Below, one piece after another: positions 22,351-34,926 of a DNA stretch of 64,000 bases. Under the pieces are notes generated by a model. The model saw nothing but the letters and a program-made list of their open reading frames with translations, had not been told where the DNA came from and did not search any database. The DNA comes from Liolophura sinensis (taxonomy: Eukaryota > Mollusca > Polyplacophora > Chitonida > Chitonidae). Each line of letters starts with the position of its first letter. The first letter of the stretch is position 1. The position numbers were made by a program, and so were the translations under genes. Where the stretch lies: the NCBI RefSeq assembly GCF_032854445.1, contig NC_088295.1, forward strand, positions 4,468,501-4,532,500, read 5' to 3'.

Positions 22351-25029
22351 TGGCGTTTAAAAGATTTTAATGACAGTTACACAAAATTAAATATTTTCAT
22401 TAATATCTCTTATCAATTTCCAGAAACTTTTAAGCCTACACCTGGACATATCGTTGGAGGCTTTCCGCCAAAATGTCATCAATTGTAGGCCACTGTGTAA
22501 CTTGGGCAATTACAAATAACCTGTTATCAGCTTAGAAAAATGTGTTCACTGGGGAGCTGAGCGAGTACGTAGATTGTCAAATGGATATATAACTGTGCAA
22601 TAACAAAATAAACGGGGGCAATTTGATAACCTAATAATTCCAATTGCATCGGATGTAAATTCAGTTAAAGGGAGTATTTATATGTTTCTTTATTTATTTA
22701 TTTTTTGCTTTCTTTCTTTCTTTTATACTCAAGACGGGTGAGATGTACGTGTGTATATTATCGAAATACGCAGGTATATCATCCTACAAATCACAGGATT
22801 ATTTGGTAAATATGTGCGTTTAGATGCAGAATACTGGTTACGTGTGTCCACTACCAACATATATATACCCAGTGCCTGAATCTCTACACAAATGGCTCCT
22901 TATGCCTTAAGGTCGCCACTTCAGCAGCATTCCATCAATTTCCGTTCTAGAACACGTTTAAACCAGGGGACATATATACCCGGTGGATAGTATGGAAGCG
23001 CTAGTGCTTTACGCATCTTTAGAAATTTCCCATCGTGGAAGTTGATGATAAAAACACAAAGGTCAGTGACTATATTAATCGTTGTCAACTGTTGAAGGTT
23101 AGATATAGCTGGACAATAAACGACCAAAATAGTGGAATACCGATCTGACTTTGTTAAATGGTTTGTCTGAGAATAAGACAAGGTTTGCGCCTATAACGCG
23201 GTGAGAGTGTCTCGGTGTGACGGCGACCTGGTGGCTGTATTCACGTGTGATGGATCTACAAAGAGATGGTTATCCCGCAGCTCGGCCCGTGCTCTGCTCG
23301 TTTCACATGACTGCCAATCGCAATACTTCTTTATCAAGTTACATTACTTGTCAGAGAAAAGATTTACACCAATACTAATGTGAATTGAGATTTACTGCGG
23401 GTCTGAAACAGTGGAAGTCAGCGGCGCGCACAGCAGCTGACTCGATCCTATCACCGCTCGTCTGTACTCCACTCTCACGTGGTCACTCACTTCAAACTAT
23501 ATTTCTGAATTATATGAAAACTATTCGTTCTGATGTGAACACATTTCTTAATGATTATCATGTTATAATCCATGTTATAATCCATGTTATACTCCTTGTG
23601 AGTCAAGCTTTTTTGCTCATCAAAAATATTTTTATTGCATTTTCCAACTGTCTGCATAAAGGAAAAAATACATTTCGCCTTTTCTCTGAGATGTCTCTAA
23701 TTTAATCAGCAGTAATAAAGTTTAAGACAAGAAGACCCGTTTGTCCAATTCTAACAGAGATATAGGGCCTAATCAGAGCATTCAGCCAGTGACACTCGAA
23801 TGTCTTTTGTTTGTAGTTTTATAATACCCACTTCAACCACTGCTCTTCCGTTTCCTCGTTTTTGTATTTCTGATGGAAATGTTATCGTGAGCAAACAAAT
23901 GGCTGAAGGGACCAGCCAAAAACTAGCCACTTTTCAAAGACGGGCATGGACTCCTAAGATAACCTTCCGATTGTCAACTATGAGTGACGTATAAATTGCG
24001 AACCGTACCACAAGAAGCGGAGCGGAGCGGCCTAAAAGCTGACTGCAGCCAGATATGACAGGCGCTTTGGAGTGGCGGACAAAGTCCGAGTGAGACGAGT
24101 CAACTATCAGCACTAACAGACAGAATCTATTTCAATAAACACTTCGCAATGACCATAGTATGAATGCATCGCTTTATAAAGATAATTATTTTTTGGGCAT
24201 GCAACTGATCTATGATTTCTAACAAAGTAGCTGAAGCGAGTCGAATTGACCAGAAAGCAATGTGTGGACGAAGTCGTGACCAACTGCATCTGTTAATACG
24301 CGTCTGGACCGATAGAGGGCTTTCCGGTGTATATCTTCTGATGCATTGATAAAATAAACGATATTGTGCTCTGTTCTCATCTGCAAATATTTACCTCATA
24401 TCATATGCAAACTATACGCGTATATCACAAATATAAAAATATGTTAATTATACAAAATAAACGTTTCTTTCATTTATGACACCCACGATAAGAAATATAA
24501 AGCAATACACACAATTATGTTAATCTTCAGTTTTTATTATTTATAAATAAAATATTGTTCAACTTTTTCTCACAATAAAAGGTGATTACATTGAAACTGT
24601 CAAAAAAAATGCGAAGTTTCTATATAAATGATACATATACGCTTCTGCATAAGGGAGGTTGCAAGTTAGAATTGTCAGATTGTTTGCAATCCACAATAAA
24701 TCGTAAAGTCTGAAGCGGTTGATAGCTATGTAATTAATGGGGATAATTTCTGTTTTCCACAACGATGTTAGCTACTTCACATACAAAGCAATTTATAAAA
24801 TTACAACTGAATAAAAAAAAACATAGTAATTTATTTATTGAAACTTAGCTTGAAAATATTTAGTGAAAACATGAGTCACGTGCATGTATTCATATAAATC
24901 AAAAAATAAATAATTATGTAATTAAAAACGGTTAGGTATTTATTTGCTATGTCTCTTGCGCGATTATACTCAGCAGATTTTTTGCACTTTTAGGCGTTCA
25001 AAATGCATGAGAAATGTATGTTTTAACTG

Positions 25030-25078
25030 AAAACGTGAAAATATTAAATATTAGTTATACTTAATACTTTCACGTTTT
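25030..25078. other. Inverted repeat / hairpin, 18-bp arms
   Basis: The left arm AAAACGTGAAAATATTAA (25030-25047) and right arm TTAATACTTTCACGTTTT (25061-25078) are reverse complements with one mismatch. They are separated by a 13-base loop. Arms of this length suggest a small palindromic element or a structured RNA, but nothing more can be shown. Confidence 0.85.
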
Positions 25079-26757
25079 AAGGGATATTCTTAAAAATTAT
25101 CCACATAGTTTTAGCGCTGTGCTCAGTGACTGTGTTAAGGAATGTGTGAGAGATAGATATCACAGAAAGACGTTCACACTGACAGCGATTGGACGGTGAC
25201 AGCCCTTACCCGGCCGGCATGTGCTCTCTCACACCTGCTAACCGCCCGCCTTTGAACTTCCCTGTCATGGTGAAGACGTGTAAATCTCAGCCGATAAAAG
25301 TTCCCGACGAGAAAGACGCGGCCTATAAAAAGATGTCCTGCCTCTCACTTGCACACAGGCTATATTACGTCGTTAAATTTACCCTTTTTGCAGCTCAGAA
25401 GGTATTGCTTTAAAAGGCCAACAAAGGAAGTCGTTGTCGACATATTTATTAGAAAGTCAGTCTTCTTTCAAATTGTCATTATAGGTATATGTCCCGACCT
25501 CTAATTTACTGTTCACACGCTTTTTCAATTTCTTTCCAGCCCTGATGGTAAAAGATGGACATTAATTGTACAAGCTAAGCTGGAGTAGCAATCTAGCTGG
25601 CAGGTGGGCGGGCAGGCCAGAACGTCGGCAACAAATTGTGTTTCCTAACTTTTTGATATTGTATTTTATTATATTCCTAAGTGATGACATCGCAGGCGCC
25701 AGCTTCTATGCGGAATACTGGAGGTAATCACAAAGCCCTGCTGTTGTAATACAGTATAACTATGCAGGCGATGAAGAGGAGAAATGAAAACACTTGACTT
25801 TAGTATTTTGTTAACGGCATATACGTTAACTTTCTACAATATAATATTGTTGTATATAAAGTATACCTATTGTCAATCCACAATTTCTTCTCACCAGCAA
25901 ATTTCTGAAAGCCCGTGATGTTCTCTCGTACAAAGTTTGTGGTTAGGGTTTTGACCTGTCTACTTTTCTACCCAGGAAAGCGGCGAGGGACATAAGCTTA
26001 GTCATATAGAGAATTACGTACACATCTGTATACTTCGTGAAAAGTTATGCGCAAAATGTCGTCAGACAAATGCTGTCGAATTCAAGCAGTCTAAAGCCAA
26101 AAAAAAAAAAAAACACACAGATAGATCTGGCATTTTTATAGTGGTCCACATTAGTTTACACTCTGAGGGCTCAGTGGAGCGAAAATTGACGGTTTTCTTT
26201 AGCTTGGTATGACATTGAGTCCAACTAGAAGACTTTGGGTACGCTTGATTGCCTCAAACCGTCAACCCTCTGGTTTTGAGAGGAAACACCTTTCTGAAGG
26301 CACGACCACATAGGTAAAGTATCTCGCTGGTTAATTCGGGACTGGCCTGCCCTGTGTCCTTAGATTTAGGGCCAAATTTCCACCAGTGTTGTCATTAGTA
26401 CCTGATGGAGAGGTTGAAACTATCCCCCACCCCAAGGGCGTAAAGTGTTCTTCAGTTCATCATCAGTGGAGAGATATTGGTTTAATTACCAAAGGCTAAT
26501 AACCGGAACTGATCACAACTTCCGGGCTCGGGCATTAACGGTTCCATAATGACTCTTCGGTCCCATGACGTCATTGCAGATTTAGAAGGTGAGTAGCAGG
26601 GTACGGGGAAGTTTTGTCAACAATTAGGTATGGGTAATGAGTCGGGTGCCGTGACCAGGTCAAACCAGCTGGCAAAGTATTATGGAAGCGTTCCACTAGG
26701 CGATGCTTTCTCTAGCCAACATTACCATTACCTAGTCCGGTAAACCACATAGGTGCC

Positions 26758-26779
26758 GCTGATTAACTCGCTAATCAGC
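26758..26779. promoter_or_regulatory. Palindromic paired GATTA/TAATC site
   Basis: GCTGATTA and TAATCAGC are perfect reverse complements around a six-base centre. Both arms contain a homeodomain-type TAATC core (K50/Bicoid-like). Regulatory function is inferred only. Confidence 0.4.
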
Positions 26780-27070
26780 TACATTTATGGCAGATTGTTT
26801 TAGAGGCGATATCAGATGACAGCTACCTGCTCAGCATGGGTCACTCACAAACACTGGTAAATCGTCTCAGGGTCGCTACTTTTCAGCTGGCGCATCATGC
26901 ACACCTCATATTACTTTATCTGCCATTGTAAAAATGGCTAATTCCAAGCTTGTCAGGGTTTTAAAATGTTACTCGATTACAGGCGAGCTTTATTTTCTAT
27001 ATTTTTTCTTTCCTTTTTTTTTTTTTTTTTTTGGTAATAAAAGTTGGATAGTTGTGATGACTTGTTGTCA

Positions 27071-27127
27071 ATTACCCATGGCAACGAGAACAGTTGAGAT
27101 AAGTTGTCGTTAATTACCCATGGCAAC
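27071..27127. promoter_or_regulatory. Duplicated X-box-like (RFX) sites
   Basis: ATTACCCATGGCAAC occurs at 27071-27085 and again at 27113-27127. Its reverse complement, GTTGCCATGGGTAAT, is close to the RFX X-box consensus (GTTGCC, short spacer, GGTAAC-like). Two such sites 42 bases apart could bind an RFX factor, or simply reflect a small local duplication. Confidence 0.4.
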
Positions 27128-28041
27128 GAAAATATGACAGTATATATGTTGTAAAAGGTATTTCCACGATGTTAGTTTCATTTTTCATGTTGATGCATGT
27201 TACTAAGGACTAGCATTTGAGGGTACAAGGACGAATATAGCAATAGCAGGCTCAGACTGCTGGTAAAGCTTGTCTTATCGTGATCGGGGACTGTAGCCAT
27301 ACAAAGGCAAATAACAAAGAGAACACGATAGAACCTGTCTTTGGCTTATACCGTCAATGGTATGGGTAAGACCTTTACCGTCTGACAAGGTCGATGTGCT
27401 ACATCAATCAGTACCGTACTGTGTGCTGACTGGAGGATAGCTTGTCTCAGTGAAGAATGGTCACCACCCTCGCGGGGTGTTTACAACACGCCAGAGATTC
27501 GTACAAAGCGATACATTCAGACTTACCCATCCCTGACACGCTCAGCACGCCGTGCCAGCAATAGTTCAGTATTATTCATAGGAAACTCGATCGGCTTGCC
27601 AACCTCAGATCTACTCAACGAGAATTTTTTACAAATAAAATGATATAGTAGAAACCTGTAATTTGCGCGATAAGACATGCGAAGTCCTGTAGATAGTCTG
27701 GTCTTACATAACATTGTCACGTGATCCCCTGAAAGGCCAGGCGACGTTTACCTGATTTCTACATGACGCCCTGTCCTGCACACATCCACAGTCTGTGTGA
27801 GCAAACTTCATGAATAGCTTCAAACGAAATTTTCGAATAATATTTCACGATTGCTATCGTTCAAAAAGCATCAACATGAAAATCCGCTATACTATCTAAA
27901 TTATTAGATCAATATTGAGGAAATTACGTGAAATAACATAAAATCTACCGCTTTAAATTTTACGGTGCTAAATAGCAATTTTGCTGTTTAAGTGGTCTCC
28001 AAAAACGAGTTGCCTCTATACACAAAATTCATTACAGGACT

Positions 28042-28325
28042 GTACAATCAGTGTAAAACTACCATTATATAATCTGTACAATCAGTGTAAAACTACCATT
28101 ATATAATCTGTACAATCAGTGTAAAACTACCATTATTTAATCTGTACAATCAGCGTAAAACTACCATATCATCTGTACAATCAGCGTAAAACTACCATAT
28201 CATCTGTACAATCAGTGTAAAACTACCATATCACCTGTACAATCAGCGTAAAACTACCATATCATCTGTACAATCAGCGTAAAACTACCATATCATCTGT
28301 ACAATCAGCGTAAAACTACTATTAC
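28042..28325. repeat. 31-34-bp minisatellite
   Basis: About nine copies of CTGTACAATCAGYGTAAAAC followed by TACCAT. The unit is 34 bases (with TATATAA) at the left and shortens to 31 bases at the right. It grades into diverged units up to about 28480. Confidence 0.93.
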
Positions 28326-28478
28326 ATTCATCAACTTGCGTAATCTTAGCCAAGCCATATTTATCATCTCATCGCCCATACAATATTTGTAAAACTTCCA
28401 TTATATCGTCTGTATGATAAGGTAAAACCACCATCACATCTCCTGTGTGAACAGTAAAACACCATAAAGACACCCTGT

Positions 28479-28690
28479 ATGATCATTGTAAAACTACGAT
28501 TACATTGCCTGTGTATGATCACTGTAAACCACTGTTGCATCACCCGTATGATCACTGTAAACCACTATAGCATCGCCTGTATGATCACTGTAAACCACTA
28601 TAGCATCGCCTGTATGATCACTGTAAACCACTATAGCATCGCCTGTATGATCACTGTAAACCACTATAGCATCGCCTGTATGATTACCAT
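28479..28690. repeat. 33-bp minisatellite, about 6 copies
   Basis: Units GTATGATCACTGTAAACCAC then TATAGCATCGCCT. Related to the array immediately to the left (TGTAAAACTAC core), so probably one evolving family. Confidence 0.93.
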
Positions 28691-28965
28691 AAAGCTATCA
28701 TCACATCATCTGTGGTGATTAATTACCCCAAATGTTATTCAGACATTGTACGAGATGGTTTCCTGTTCACGAACGCAATTTTATTTCGTCATGTTATACA
28801 CTCTAGAGTAGGCAGGCCAGGAAATATATTGACAGAAATATCTCTTTGCATGCATAGGCGAAAAAAAAAGCTTTGTGAAATTTTGAGGAAACTTCCTTTG
28901 TTGAGTAATAGGCCGGGCCCACAAATGTGTATTCTCTCATTGGAATAGGAAAGCCCTTGGCACAA

Positions 28966-29532
28966 CGACAATAACTAGGCTGTTTTTTCCACATTACGAC
29001 AATGACTAGGCTGTTTTCCACATTACGACAATGACTCGGCTGTTTTTCCACATTACGACAATGACTAGGCTGTTTTTCCACATCATGACAATGACTCGGT
29101 TGTTTTTCCACATTACGACAATGACTCGGCTGTTTTTCCACATTACGACAATGACTCGGCTGTTTTTACACATTACGACAATGACTCGGCTGTTTTTCCA
29201 CATTACGACAATGGCTCGGCTGTTTTCCACATTACGACAATGACTAGGCTGGTTTTCCACATTACGACAATGACTCGGCTGTTTTTCCACATTACGACAA
29301 TGACTCGGCTGTTTTTCCACATTACGACAATGACTCGGCTGTTTTTCCACATTACGACAATGACTAGGCTGTTTTTCCACATCATGACAATGACTCGGCT
29401 GTTTTTCCACATTACGACAATGACTCGGCTGTTTTTTAACATTACGACAATGACTCGGCTGTTTTTCCACATTACGACAATGACTGGGCTGTTTTCCACA
29501 TTACGACAATGACTAGGCTGGTTTTCCACATT
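28966..29532. repeat. 30-bp minisatellite, about 19 copies
   Basis: Units CATTACGACAATGACTCGGC then TGTTTTTCCA, with AGGC/CGGC and T-run length variants. Because 30 is a multiple of three, long open frames appear on both strands (repeated SHCRNVEKQP and its alternatives). They interrupt and change frame wherever the T-run changes length, so I do not call them genes. Confidence 0.97.
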
Positions 29533-31376
29533 TATGGGAGAAACAGAACATCATCTAGTGAAAACACTTTTTAGCTTGATAATGAGGAAAAATGCGTTAA
29601 AAGACTGTACAAAAGACAATGTATATTTTGACAATTCATCATTCAATATTTTGTATGGAGTGTAAGATTGAAATATGTGAAACTTGGAAAAAATATAGAG
29701 CCCGAGGCGCCTTCAATACATTGACATACATCTAGTTGTTTCTTAAGCTTTTCAACGCTCAGTATTATTGTTATTATAATATATATAATACAATATCCAT
29801 AAATTTTCTGAGCTGTATCGTACATTTATTCCCGCCCGTTGCACAACATCGTGTAATAGTTGTTCTGTGATCATCACTGCGTATTGTCAGCGCCTGAATA
29901 TGGAAAGTTAGAAAACCACACCGTTTATGTCAGCTCCTGTTCAGTGTTGTTATGTGATTACACCATCCCCATGTGCTGTTTGTTCTGAAGGAGCTTTGAT
30001 CAGCTCCACGAAGTCAGAAATATACCGCAGTAAACCGAGTAGGTCAGATTCATTCGGCAACAGGCAAAATTTGTTAGTCAATTCACAAAAAAGACATAAA
30101 TGTTTTTAAATGTAACTAAACAATCCAGCAATCTGTCCCTTGGTAAAAATTTGATATCTGTTCAAGATGACTTAAAAAGAAAAAGATCTGAGGTGTATAT
30201 TAATTATACAGTAACCATAACTTCATATGGGCTGTGAGGGGGAGGGAGTTGCCTAGACCCCAGGTTGAGACGGTCATCTGGGAGGAGCTGTGACTAACAG
30301 AACCAGGCTTATTGCATCCACTGAGAAGTGAAATCGGCAACGCAGTACAAAGCCTCCCACGGGAGCAGAAACGGGTATCATGTTTAAAGGTGTTGAGAGC
30401 TATTTTGTCTGCTGGATGATTGATGGTGACTCGTAGGAGGTTACCTGTGGTGAAGCTTCACCCAGCACCATGTGGCCTACAAAATTTATCATTTTTACGG
30501 CGTTTCTGTGAGGTGTAGCACCTGGCTGGCAAAACAAAACACCCCGCTTTTTGTCATGTGATGCAGCCTCCCGGAGTGAGGCTTGTCACACACAATTTCA
30601 CGGAAGAGACTTTTGGCGACAACAAACTAATTGTGACGGTCATTATTCAGTTACTGAAGTGATAACCAGACTCACAGCTCAATTCCATGTTTAAACCAGG
30701 AGTGATTTAGAAACAAAAAACTCTTTCAACGATTCCTTCGTTCTGGAAAAAGCTTCAAGATTTTTTCTGCCTGAAATGCTTTAAATGGGAAATTGTGAAG
30801 CGACGCTCATGTTGTGCTGGAAAACATCACACAAATTTGTATTGAATAATGAAACTAAACCGTAAGTGAGAGGCATCTAATTTCAATTTTCCATGGATGT
30901 GATGGATTTTGTTGACCTCTTGTGCCTGTCTACCACACTCTAGAGATATTTTCTTTGTTCTGTGGATATTGTTTTAAAATATATTGTTTGTGAAAATTGT
31001 CATCAAATCAGCGAATTAAGGGCAATTTAAAATACAAATATCTGGTTAAATATTCTGCCTATCTTAATTAAAAGGGTGTTGAGACAATGTTAAGCATTCC
31101 AGCTTGGTGAACTTCTTTTACAGCGAACGTTCTTAACAACAATATCCAGATATATTAAATTAACCACATGTTGACAGGAAGACATTGCTACATGAAACAG
31201 AAATTTACCTTACCCAGACTTTCGAAGGCAAATCCATGTCTTAAATATGACAACAAATAATCTGATTTCTTAAACACGCAACATGCATAGACGCTAAATG
31301 TGAATGAAATTTTCACAAGTTGAAATCTAGACAAAATTCAATCTGAATGTAACATAGAAAATATGAAAAATATGTG
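29533..31376. other. Intergenic, no gene recognised
   Basis: Nothing supported. A somewhat less AT-rich stretch at 30230-30600 contains no coding frame of note. Confidence 0.6.
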
Positions 31377-31377
31377 A

Positions 31378-31520
31378 CAGAACTTGATCTGAGGGAAGTC
31401 TTGGCAATTGTTCTTGATATGTTTGAAATCGTGAAAGAACTTGATTTGAGAAAAGTCCTGGCAATTGTTCTTGATATGTTTGAAATCGTGACAGAACTTG
31501 ATCTGAGAGAAGTCTTGATA
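31378..31520. repeat. 57-bp repeat, about 2.5 copies
   Basis: The segment from AACTTGATCTGAG through GGCAATTGTTCTTGATATG and GAAATCGTG recurs at 31381, 31438 and 31495. Confidence 0.9.
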
Positions 31521-31979
31521 AAATTTGGTCTAAATGAAATCTAGACCAAACCCGATTTGAGTAATATTTTGACAAAACTGTATAAAACCATTCTCAGATT
31601 ACTAATTTTAAAATTTGTATTATCCAGCTTTAAAATTATCAGTTAAAAGATAATTGAAGTTCAAATGAATGAAAATGTTAAAACCTCTGTCACTTCAAAC
31701 GCTTAAGCTTTTATTGTGTAAGTTTGCATCAAGAGTCTCGGCTTTTAATCTGCCCTCAGTGAGGCCCCAACCACTTTCCACATATACGGATTATAGGCCT
31801 AAACTACCCCTAATGGCGCCCCAACCACCTTCCACATATACACCTCAAATCATTGGCTGACAAACATTGTACCAGTGAAGAATCTAAAGACAGTGGATAA
31901 TACAGAGGAAGAAGACGATGTGTTATTTAAGAGGAGGGGGGTGGCATAGAGAGGATAGATGACGGAGAGTTGCCAGAGA

Positions 31980-32240
31980 GGACGAGATAATGTAATTTCT
32001 CGGGCCAGTGGAACATCGGCTAGAGAGCCCCCTGGGTGGGGAAGGGGTCTGTGATATCCTCCCAGGAGCTCGCCAATAAAAGGAAAACAAATGGCATGGC
32101 CCGCTCATTATGCTTGATTCGATTAGAGAAAGCTCACACCTTATTAATGTGACTTTCTACTCTGATTAGACTGATGAATACAAGATTTGATTTGATTTTA
32201 TCATGTAATAAGCCTCCAATTGGCGAGCCGATAACAAGCT
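31980..32240. other. Candidate regulatory block (TAAT-rich, non-repetitive)
   Basis: A non-repetitive, GC-balanced stretch. It starts with the element shared with 19996-20021 and continues with many homeodomain-type cores (TCATTA, GATTAG, TTATTAATG, GATTAGACTGATGAA) in both orientations. There is no coding frame. Regulatory role is inference. Confidence 0.3.
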
Positions 32241-32861
32241 ACAAGCATGACCGCTTGTCCTAACTCCCTCAGGCCCTCCCATAATATCCCAAACTGTCCC
32301 TCACCGACCCTCTGCCAAACACACAAACCCACACTTAAACAGCTCTCATTCACCCATTTCCCCATCAAAACAAATTACGCCTTAATCCATCTCATGCAAC
32401 AAATTTTACATAAATTTAAGACGCCATTGTAGACACGGGCGAGCAAATTCAGATGGTTGCGCGTTTGAATCACAAAAACAGACTTTGTCATCAGATGTGA
32501 ATACATAGAGCTATTTCGGTCTGATTATACTTTGTACAACTGTTAGCGTGCTTTATTCGCCACTTGGACGATAGTTACCAAATGACAGTTTGAAGCAATT
32601 CGTGGTTTACGAAATCCCAACCACTGTAGTCACTTACTAACAAAATATCCGTCAAGTGTATTTAACATAAAATAAATCGTGATTTGCAGAACCTAACACA
32701 GTTTTATCTAATGACAATCTGCGATATTTCCGAGTGATGCCGAGCGATATTGTCTTTTTTATCTGAGAAATTTCACTCGGCTCTCTACATGCCACATTAA
32801 TTGCCCCTCTTTTTTTCTAATGTCCTATAACATCCTGTATGACTTCATACTGCCATGCATA

Positions 32862-33510
32862 TACCCGCCTTTTCCTGTAATATTATTAGTCTGTTTCCCT
32901 AGTTTCCCTGTAATATTATTAGTCTATTTCCGTAGTTTCCAATATACCCGCCTTTACCTGTAATATTATTAGTCTATTTCCCTAGTTTCCCAATATACCT
33001 GCCTTTTCCTGTAATATTATTAGTCTGTTTCCCTAGTTTCCCATATACCCGCCTTTTCCTGTAATATTATTAGTCTTTTTCCCTAGTTTCCATATACCCG
33101 CCTTTTCCTGTAATATTATTAGTCTGTTTTCTTAGTTTCCCAATATACCTGCCTTTTCCTGTAATATTATTAGTCTGTTTTCTTAGTTTCCAATATACCC
33201 GCCATTTCCTGTAATATTATTAGTCTGTTTCCCTAGTTTCCCAATATACCTGCCTTTTCCTGTAATATTATTAGTCTGTTTCCTCAGTTTCCCTGTAATA
33301 TTATTGATCTATTTCCGTAGTTTCAAATATACCCGCTTTTACCTGTAATATTATTAGTCTGTTTCCCTAGTTTCGTAATATACCCGCCTTTTCCTGTAAT
33401 ATTATTAGTCTGTTTCCCTAGTTTCCAATATACCCGCCTTTACCTGTAATATTATTAGTCTGTTTCCCTAGTTTCCCTGTAATATTACTAGTCTGTTTCC
33501 CTAGTTTCCC
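32862..33510. repeat. ~50-bp minisatellite, about 14 copies
   Basis: Units TTTTCCTGTAATATTATTAG then TCTGTTTCCCTAGTTTCC and CAATATACCCGCC. Some units lack the last segment and are about 33 bases, giving a mixed array. Confidence 0.95.
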
Positions 33511-33624
33511 AGTCTCACAATACAAAAGACTTCAACATGTAGAGTAAACCTAGAGCAGTGACGACAGTGTAAAAGTTAGCAAATGGTCACATTTTTTTTT
33601 GAAGATTTAATTTTGCGGGGTTTA

Positions 33625-33694
33625 AATCTGGTGTCTGGATTTAAGTCCGGTGTCTGGATTTTAATGTGGTGTCCGAATTTAAGTCTGTTGTCTT
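33625..33694. repeat. ~20-bp degenerate repeat, 4 copies
   Basis: GGTGTCTGGATTTAAGTCC and three diverged neighbours. Confidence 0.8.
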
Positions 33695-34870
33695 AATGGA
33701 TAGCTCTGAACTGTTTGTTTGCTCTCAATATCGCATAAAAGTTTCCACCTGCGAATGTCCCATAAACTTAAAGTCCAGCCAATAACTCATAGTTTTCGCC
33801 CACATTTTAATTAACTGTTTATATTTAACTGTAGCCTGAAACAAAAGTTCACATTAAAATATCCCTTAACTGTTTCTATTTGACTGTATACAGTCGACAG
33901 ACTACAGAATTCTGAGCTGTTTAGCTCCACAGAACATGAGACTATCCCTTCAGTGTATCTCACACACAGCATGGACCAATTCGGGAGACATGTATTTACA
34001 CATGAGAATACTTCAACCCTAACTGTATCTGAGCACGCCGTTCATCGTACTGCGGAGACAACTCATCTTGAGCGGCTATGAATTACCTTTGCCTAACTAA
34101 ATGAGTTATCTGCGTAAACAAAGAAGGAAAACAGCCAAGCGACGAGACATATCAAGTTTCTTTACCAATGCACAGTTTCATAGATGTAGCATACATCGGT
34201 GAGTCACAAATAACAAAATCAGAGTACAGCCATACAAACTATTGTCAACTCATTGAACACCGTGCTTTATTTTGTCAACAGTCAGCCCGGAAGTGTTGAC
34301 AGAAAAAATAAACCTTCACACTGTTATAAGTTGAGGTGAAATATGGGAATGGATCTAATTTCAGAGATCCGGTATACAGAGTACAACACAGGGACCAGCT
34401 CTATGTGCACAATGCCTACCATCAGAGTCTATCTATATATGTATACTTTGACAGTAGTATCACTTTACATGGTCCATGCGTTTTTAAGGTAAAGCCTACA
34501 TATACTTCCAATGCGTATTAATCTTGTACGAACATGACTATTAACTGTAAAGGCCAAGGCCTGTATTCTTTCCCTTTTGTGAACATTGTACGTTTCCCTA
34601 TTTCGAGACGGTTATCACATATACCACCAGCCACACTTTAGAAACACAAAATTTCATGTTCAAAATATTATGTTCTATATTCTCCTGATATACATTCCGT
34701 ACCGATAAAATACTATAGCATAATTGTTTTTTTTTAGATGTATATCTTGTTTATTATTTCTTGTGTCTATAAGTGAGGATCTGTTTCAATACGTTACCCG
34801 TTTATTTTTAAATCGTTCACCTCGCCTGCGCCAAATTTTAATTTAAACATGTAAATTCAAATTTCAGATA

Positions 34871-34926
34871 AACCATCCTATATCTTGACCATCCTAAATC
34901 TTGACCATCCTATATCTTGACCATCC
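34871..34926. repeat. 17-bp repeat, about 3 copies
   Basis: CCATCCTATATCTTGA repeated three times with one substitution, then a partial fourth copy. Confidence 0.85.

Larger units (their letters stand above)
22351..28040. other. Intergenic, AT-rich, no gene recognised
   Basis: Contains a 14-bp triplicate (ATCCATGTTATA-like, 23560-23595), a very AT-rich core at 24380-25080 with a strong hairpin, poly-A at 26099-26113 and a poly-T run near 27020. A less AT-rich block at 26160-27130 carries a palindromic TAAT pair and duplicated X-box-like sites. Small open frames such as 25189-25413 have no recognisable family features. Confidence 0.6.

Noticed and set aside
28042-28690. CRISPR-like array
   Set aside because: Units are contiguous, with no unique spacers and diverging gradually. 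This is a minisatellite in an animal genome.
28803-29529. Open frames with repeated SHCRNVEKQP or FFHITTMTRL units
   Set aside because: By-products of the 30-bp minisatellite. The frames switch whenever the T-run length changes, and all are low-complexity.
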